The notes under the pieces are model-generated. The model was not told the DNA's origin, did not search any database, and saw only the letters and a list, made by a program, of their open reading frames with translations. A stretch of DNA of 9,282 nt from Nitrososphaerota archaeon (GTDB lineage Archaea > Thermoproteota > Nitrososphaeria > Nitrososphaerales > CADDZS01). Where the stretch lies: assembly GCA_027886785.1 (NCBI GenBank), contig JAPCJV010000045.1:1-9282 (forward strand), given 5' to 3'. A program made the translations under genes and the position numbers. Positions 5,773 through 9,282 of this stretch are shown piece by piece (position 1 is the stretch's first letter; every line of letters begins with the position of its first letter).

Positions 5773-6645
5773 TCAATTCGTCATCGCAGATGGAGATCGA
5801 TTTTCAAACAGATCTTGAAGTGGATTATCGAGCTGGCGCATCTCGGTAACCATTACGCCGCTTTCTACCAATTTCTTCAACGCGAGCCCTGCTTCTTCAG
5901 GTGTCGAGACGGTCAACACGTAGTATCCACCCTCGCCCAGCTCTGCGTTTGGAAGAATCTTCGTTACGTCTTGATTTGCCCTAAAGCCTACCCTGTACTC
6001 CTTGGATCTTATGTTGGAGATCTTGTCATAGTAGGCAATCCTCCCATCTCTTACCAGAATGAGATTTGTCCCGACATCCCGAGCTTCGTAGAGGTTGTGA
6101 GAGGAGTACAGCACGATCTTGTCCCTCGCAAGACGGAGAAGTATGTCCCGGATTTCTTTGGACACCCCCGGATCCAGGTTAGACGTGGGTTCGTCGAGGA
6201 GATAGAGGTCCCGCTCCCTCAAAAACACCTTTGCGATCGAAACTCGCTTCTTCTGTCCCTGCGATAGATCGGAAACCTTCTTGTCTTTCAATTCCTGTAG
6301 ATTCAGGAGGGCAAGCACTTCGTCTGCATTTCCACCCTCGATATCTGCGTAGAATTTGAGCGCGTTGTGCACGGTCATCTCTTCAGGGATCGCATTGTAG
6401 TGCGACAGGTAATTGATCCGCTTGCGTACCTCTTTCGAGGTGGCGACGTTTTTCCCATCGAAGCGCACTTCCCCCGAGTACGGCTCGAGGATCCCTGCGA
6501 TCGTCCTAAATAGAGTCGTCTTCCCCGCACCATTCGGTCCAAGAACTACGTAAATCGCCGATTCTTCCGCCTTCAAGTTGATGTTGTAGAGGACGGGCTT
6601 TCCGTTATACCCGGAATTGGCATTGACGATTTCCAAGGAGTGCAT
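5773..6645 (-). CDS. ABC transporter ATP-binding protein (exporter type)
   Basis: A 290-residue nucleotide-binding subunit. Walker A is GPNGAGKTT (36-44), the signature is LSQGQKKR (127-134), Walker B is LYLLDEP (147-153) with catalytic E152, the D-loop is SNLD (155-158) and the switch histidine is H183 in SSHNL. The Q-loop position reads INYLSHYN, with H82 where glutamine is normal (YLPQ), an unusual change since that glutamine contacts the metal and the permease. The order of motifs and the C-terminal extension of about 75 residues (from about 216) match CcmA/DrrA-like export ATPases, where the extension has a regulatory or dimer role. It precedes the ABC-2 permease by 20 bp. ATG start; no clear Shine-Dalgarno site. 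The promoter within the 276-bp gap upstream could not be fixed. Confidence 0.93.
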   Translation of the reverse strand: MHSLEIVNANSGYNGKPVLYNINLKAEESAIYVVLGPNGAGKTTLFRTIAGILEPYSGEVRFDGKNVATSKEVRKRINYLSHYNAIPEEMTVHNALKFYADIEGGNADEVLALLNLQELKDKKVSDLSQGQKKRVSIAKVFLRERDLYLLDEPTSNLDPGVSKEIRDILLRLARDKIVLYSSHNLYEARDVGTNLILVRDGRIAYYDKISNIRSKEYRVGFRANQDVTKILPNAELGEGGYYVLTVSTPEEAGLALKKLVESGVMVTEMRQLDNPLQDLFENRSPSAMTN

Positions 6646-6745
6646 TTCTATTTTCAGCCGGGGAGAAACGACGGTTTTCGTCTTACCTTCTTAAGGAAGG
6701 CGGGTCGAGGGATATGCCAAAGAGATGATTGACAATCCTTCTTTC

Positions 6746-6762
6746 TAGTCCTTTTAGTTCCT
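6746..6762 (+). repeat. Short direct repeat upstream of the ABC-transporter operon
   Basis: TAGTCCT (6746-6752) and TAGTTCCT (6755-6762), separated by two bases, in an AT-rich stretch about 100 bases before the ATPase start. The first copy equals one arm of the inverted repeat at the kinase promoter. Such short matches can arise by chance. Confidence 0.2.
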
Positions 6763-6792
6763 AATTATTTGGAAGAAGATAACGCTTTGCCC

Positions 6793-6798
6793 AAAAAA
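6793..6798 (-). terminator. Oligo-T run after the surface-protein gene
   Basis: Six A residues on the plus strand give TTTTTT in minus-strand RNA, about 125 bases past the surface-protein stop. It is a plausible archaeal terminator between that gene and the ABC operon. A matching T-run on the plus strand lies at 6814-6819. Confidence 0.35.
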
Positions 6799-6876
6799 CA
6801 AACCTGGGATCCCTTTTTTCATGAATTTGGTCGAAAGGCACGTATGGGACGGCGCCTTACTTTTTCAGAAAAGTCT

Positions 6877-6913
6877 GCGATATTGCATCAACAAGCATTC
6901 TTCGCAATATAGC
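6877..6913 (-). terminator. Stem-loop just after the surface-protein stop codon
   Basis: GCGATATTGC (6877-6886) and GCAATATAGC (6904-6913) form ten-base arms with one mismatch around a 17-base loop. The 3' side on the minus strand continues into GACTTTTCTG, which is T-rich. It begins eight bases past the stop codon and may end or stabilise the surface-protein transcript. Confidence 0.4.
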
Positions 6914-6921
6914 TTTTGGAC

Positions 6922-9282
6922 CTATTCAGCGGAGAGGGCCGAACTATCGGAACCTCCAGAAATCTCTTGAAAAAAGGAGCGTCTCTTTTTTCGGAAAGCA
7001 AACAGACCGATCAAACCTCCCGCAAATAATCCCCCTAAAATTATTCCCAAGAGTGTATAATTGTAATCGAGTGCGACTCCCAATACTGTGGGATTTGAAG
7101 CGAAAAGGGTATAGTTCGGAGACGTTCCTACGCTTACATTTCCAAGTCTCCATGAATTTAGAGTATAGAAAATGGACGAGGGCGAAACTTTGAGTGCGAG
7201 GCTAGTCCCAATAGGAACAAAGATAGTGGTTGACGACCCTTCTGTTATGGTTCCTGCACCCACACCGTACGAGTATGTCAGCTCCGCGTTTGCAGGCGCG
7301 GAGATTGTAATCCCCGGGTAAAAAAGTCCCGAAACGTTCGCGGGTCCACTCACAACTAGGGTTCCGTTGGAACTCGATTCGGTGCTTTCCCATCCCATGA
7401 ATCTCCATCCGGGAGCTGCGTTCTCGGAGATCTGAAGCGGCTCACTGGCATTATACCATCCTGTTGCGGGTCGTACTTTGCCACCTTGAGCAGTATCCGA
7501 AACTACTCTGACAAAATATTGGTGCTCATAGCCCAAATTCGCAGATCCGCCAGAACTTTGCTTCCCTGTGCCAGTAGAGTTAACAATAATCCATCTTTCA
7601 TTTGTGTTCGACCCAGGCAATAACTTGGACACAGACCAGCTAGACCCAGAATCTAACCAATTCCCCGCATCTTGAGACTGCAATGTCATATTCTGTGCTC
7701 TGCCAAAACTTCTGGAGGTTAATACTGGCGGCGCAGATGGATTGCCCCCACCGAGTACGTTGTATGATGTCATCAACAGAAATTGGTGATAGTAAACTGC
7801 CCTTAGGGTCTCCGAATCAAATACTCTGCCGGATTGATTTGATCCAATTGCCCATCTTTCTGTAGCAGAAGAGTTGCTCGGTATCACGCTGCTGAAGGAA
7901 TACAGTGAAGACGCATCTACCCAGGAAGTGGATCCGGTCTTGTTTAGCATGATAGTCGAAGGAGAACCGAACGAGGTAATGTTAATCCACGCAGAACCAG
8001 AAGGTACACTGCCATCGGGAATTTGAATCCCGAAATTGACGACATACTGTTGAAAATAAGCTAGGCTTACTGTCGCAGAATTAATTGCTGTACCGTTCGT
8101 ATTTGCGTTTGTAATCCATCTCAGGGTTGTATTGGAACCGGGGAGGATCGGATTTACATTCCAGCTGCTGCCGTAATCAACATTCAAAGTTCTGGGAGTA
8201 GCGCTTAGATTTTGTAACAATATCACACCATTGAACGTGTAACTCAACACAGCCTGCGGAGTACTAGCTCCAGTGAGCTCGAAAGTCAAGGGAACTGCTT
8301 TTGTGACATGGAGTAAATACAATGCGGCGTCACTTCCCTGGCTGGAATTTGCTAGAATTGTAAGATCATATGGACCTGGGGTGATAGATGATGGGATCGT
8401 AATTGTGAAGGGAACCCCTAAACCTGCTGAATTAGGCAGTGCCGGATTTACGACGAACGTTCCTGTTGCCCCGGCCGGCAATCCCAAAATGGATAGGCTC
8501 GTTTGAACTCCAATTCCAGTCAGGGTTGCGTTGAAAGATTTATTCGCTCCCTGAGTTATGTTCCCGGAGTATTCAGGAAGAGTTAAGGCTAATACTGAGA
8601 ATTTTGCGTCAATCGTCCCCGGTCCTGAAATCTTCGTAAATGTCGAAAAAGATTTGGCGTTTCCAAAGGTAAACGAAGCAGCTTGCCACTCGGCAAAAAC
8701 GTATGGATTACTACCTTGCCCTTGAATCGGGATTTGAGAACCTGCCTCGTACCAGTTAGCTCCTGACGGCTGCGTTGTCCCCGCTCCTGGAGGATTTGCA
8801 TCGATAGTTACCTGAAATTGGTGATCGTATACAAGCACGTTCGTTTCACCCGAAGAGACTATGCCGTTAGTGGGTTGGAGAGCAGTCCACCTCTCCGTTG
8901 AGTTCGACCCCTGAAGCACAGAAGTTACTGACCAAGAAGAGCCGTCGTCCATGTAGTAAGTAGTCGGCTGCTGAGTGATTGTCGACACGTACTGCGTTCC
9001 ATTGGAATAGTAATTGAGTATCGGAGGGTTGTAGCCCACACCGCCCGCTTGAACCGTGTAACTTAAAGTGATTCCAAAAATGCTCGTCGCACCAGTTATG
9101 AACTGGAACGCATCTGCCCCGATCGTCGCACCGTTGGAGGAAAGGAATTGGAGCAAACCGGGGCTTGAAAAGGAAAGTAAATGTGAAGCTTGGGCAAAAA
9201 GCGTGACGTTAGTGACGACGTTTCTTTCTTCGATCCACATTGTTCCTGTACTGAGCGAGGACTTTGGATTCGTGTAACTAAC
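6922..9282 (-). CDS. Membrane-anchored cell-surface repeat protein (5' end outside window)
   Basis: The frame is open to the right edge; the first in-frame ATG (9240) starts no signal peptide and 14 further codons lie upstream, so this is a C-terminal portion of 786 or more residues. Numbering from that ATG: four aromatic repeats occur at 98-142, 354-399, 441-487 and 529-575, each with D.GSSWSV, LPGSN..ERW and a closing HQ[FY] element. Units 1 and 4 are followed by a related NWYEAG/GWYNAS module ending in EW or GW (143-186, 577-618). An Ig-like domain (about 218-315) contains GLPAGAT and the TPGPYDLTILA ending. A hydrophobic segment (729-749) followed by RKKRR anchors the C-terminus with a short cytoplasmic tail. 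About twenty N-glycosylation sequons and many Ser, Thr and Asn support an outer location. Similar HQF/HQY repeats are common in archaeal surface proteins; the function (adhesion, cell envelope, or binding) is unknown. Confidence 0.85.
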   Translation of the reverse strand, partial: VSYTNPKSSLSTGTMWIEERNVVTNVTLFAQASHLLSFSSPGLLQFLSSNGATIGADAFQFITGATSIFGITLSYTVQAGGVGYNPPILNYYSNGTQYVSTITQQPTTYYMDDGSSWSVTSVLQGSNSTERWTALQPTNGIVSSGETNVLVYDHQFQVTIDANPPGAGTTQPSGANWYEAGSQIPIQGQGSNPYVFAEWQAASFTFGNAKSFSTFTKISGPGTIDAKFSVLALTLPEYSGNITQGANKSFNATLTGIGVQTSLSILGLPAGATGTFVVNPALPNSAGLGVPFTITIPSSITPGPYDLTILANSSQGSDAALYLLHVTKAVPLTFELTGASTPQAVLSYTFNGVILLQNLSATPRTLNVDYGSSWNVNPILPGSNTTLRWITNANTNGTAINSATVSLAYFQQYVVNFGIQIPDGSVPSGSAWINITSFGSPSTIMLNKTGSTSWVDASSLYSFSSVIPSNSSATERWAIGSNQSGRVFDSETLRAVYYHQFLLMTSYNVLGGGNPSAPPVLTSRSFGRAQNMTLQSQDAGNWLDSGSSWSVSKLLPGSNTNERWIIVNSTGTGKQSSGGSANLGYEHQYFVRVVSDTAQGGKVRPATGWYNASEPLQISENAAPGWRFMGWESTESSSNGTLVVSGPANVSGLFYPGITISAPANAELTYSYGVGAGTITEGSSTTIFVPIGTSLALKVSPSSIFYTLNSWRLGNVSVGTSPNYTLFASNPTVLGVALDYNYTLLGIILGGLFAGGLIGLFAFRKKRRSFFQEISGGSDSSALSAE
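7516..7656 (-). repeat. Surface-protein aromatic repeat, unit 4
   Basis: Encodes LDSGSSWSVSKLLPGSN, NERW and YEHQY. It is the best conserved copy together with unit 1. The DNA of the copies has diverged, so the duplication is old. Confidence 0.7.
7780..7920 (-). repeat. Surface-protein aromatic repeat, unit 3
   Basis: Encodes VDASSLYSFSSVIPSNSS, TERW and YYHQF. The GSSW core has become SSLY, making this the most diverged copy. Confidence 0.6.
8044..8181 (-). repeat. Surface-protein aromatic repeat, unit 2
   Basis: Encodes VDYGSSWNVNPILPGSNTT, LRW and YFQQY, so the closing histidine is replaced by glutamine. It follows the inserted Ig-like domain. Confidence 0.65.
8815..8949 (-). repeat. Surface-protein aromatic repeat, unit 1
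   Basis: Encodes MDDGSSWSVTSVLQGSNS, TERW and YDHQF, followed directly by the NPPGAGTTQPSGANWYEAG module that recurs in altered form after unit 4. Confidence 0.7.

Noticed and set aside
5815..6267. Plus-strand frame of 150 residues over the ABC ATPase
   Set aside because: It lies antisense to the signature, Walker B and H-loop coding region; no domain seen.
6686..6700. Small hairpin CCTTC-TTAAG-GAAGG upstream of the ABC ATPase
   Set aside because: Five-base arms in a short AT-containing stretch are easily reached by chance, and the spacing to the start supports no clear role.

Overview
The window looks like chromosomal DNA of an uncultivated archaeon, most likely of the Nitrososphaeria (Thaumarchaeota) or a close relative. 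The support is: a histidine kinase whose H-box, N-box and G-box wording resembles that lineage; an anchored surface protein with repeats ending in HQF or HQY and many N-glycosylation sequons; TATA-like boxes just upstream of starts with little or no leader; and frequent TTG and GTG starts. Base composition is near 50% GC. The lineage is an inference from recalled family resemblance, not from a marker gene. No rRNA, tRNA, CRISPR array, insertion sequence or integrase was seen.

Left part (1-2125): a 5' fragment of a minus-strand gene resembling GH3-type acyl-adenylating enzymes runs off the left edge. Upstream of it, on the same strand, is a cysteine-free HxlR-type regulator. This regulator is divergent from a small VOC (glyoxalase/bleomycin-resistance fold) protein, and the two share about 54 bp of promoter DNA with a TATA box that reads in both directions. 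A second VOC protein and a small NTF2/SnoaL-like protein follow on the plus strand, each apparently with its own promoter. A perfect 17-bp inverted repeat lies in front of the NTF2-like gene. This stretch reads as small-molecule detoxification or modification genes under local control.

Middle (2126-4948): a two-membrane-segment sensor histidine kinase with a large extracellular sensor domain and no adjacent response regulator is preceded by an inverted repeat at its promoter. It converges on a minus-strand UbiE/COQ5-like SAM-dependent methyltransferase.

Right part (5021-9282): a minus-strand ABC exporter pair (ATPase, then ABC-2-like permease, 20 bp apart) lies upstream of the methyltransferase and may be cotranscribed with it. 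Upstream again is the 3' part of a large cell-surface protein with four copies of an aromatic repeat, an Ig-like domain and a C-terminal membrane anchor. Its reading frame stays open through the right edge, so its signal peptide lies outside the window.

No clear new multi-gene system is visible. The most useful observations are the hidden edge gene, the corrected starts, the promoter palindromes, the substituted Q-loop in the ABC ATPase, the HisKA insertion in the kinase and the modular surface protein.
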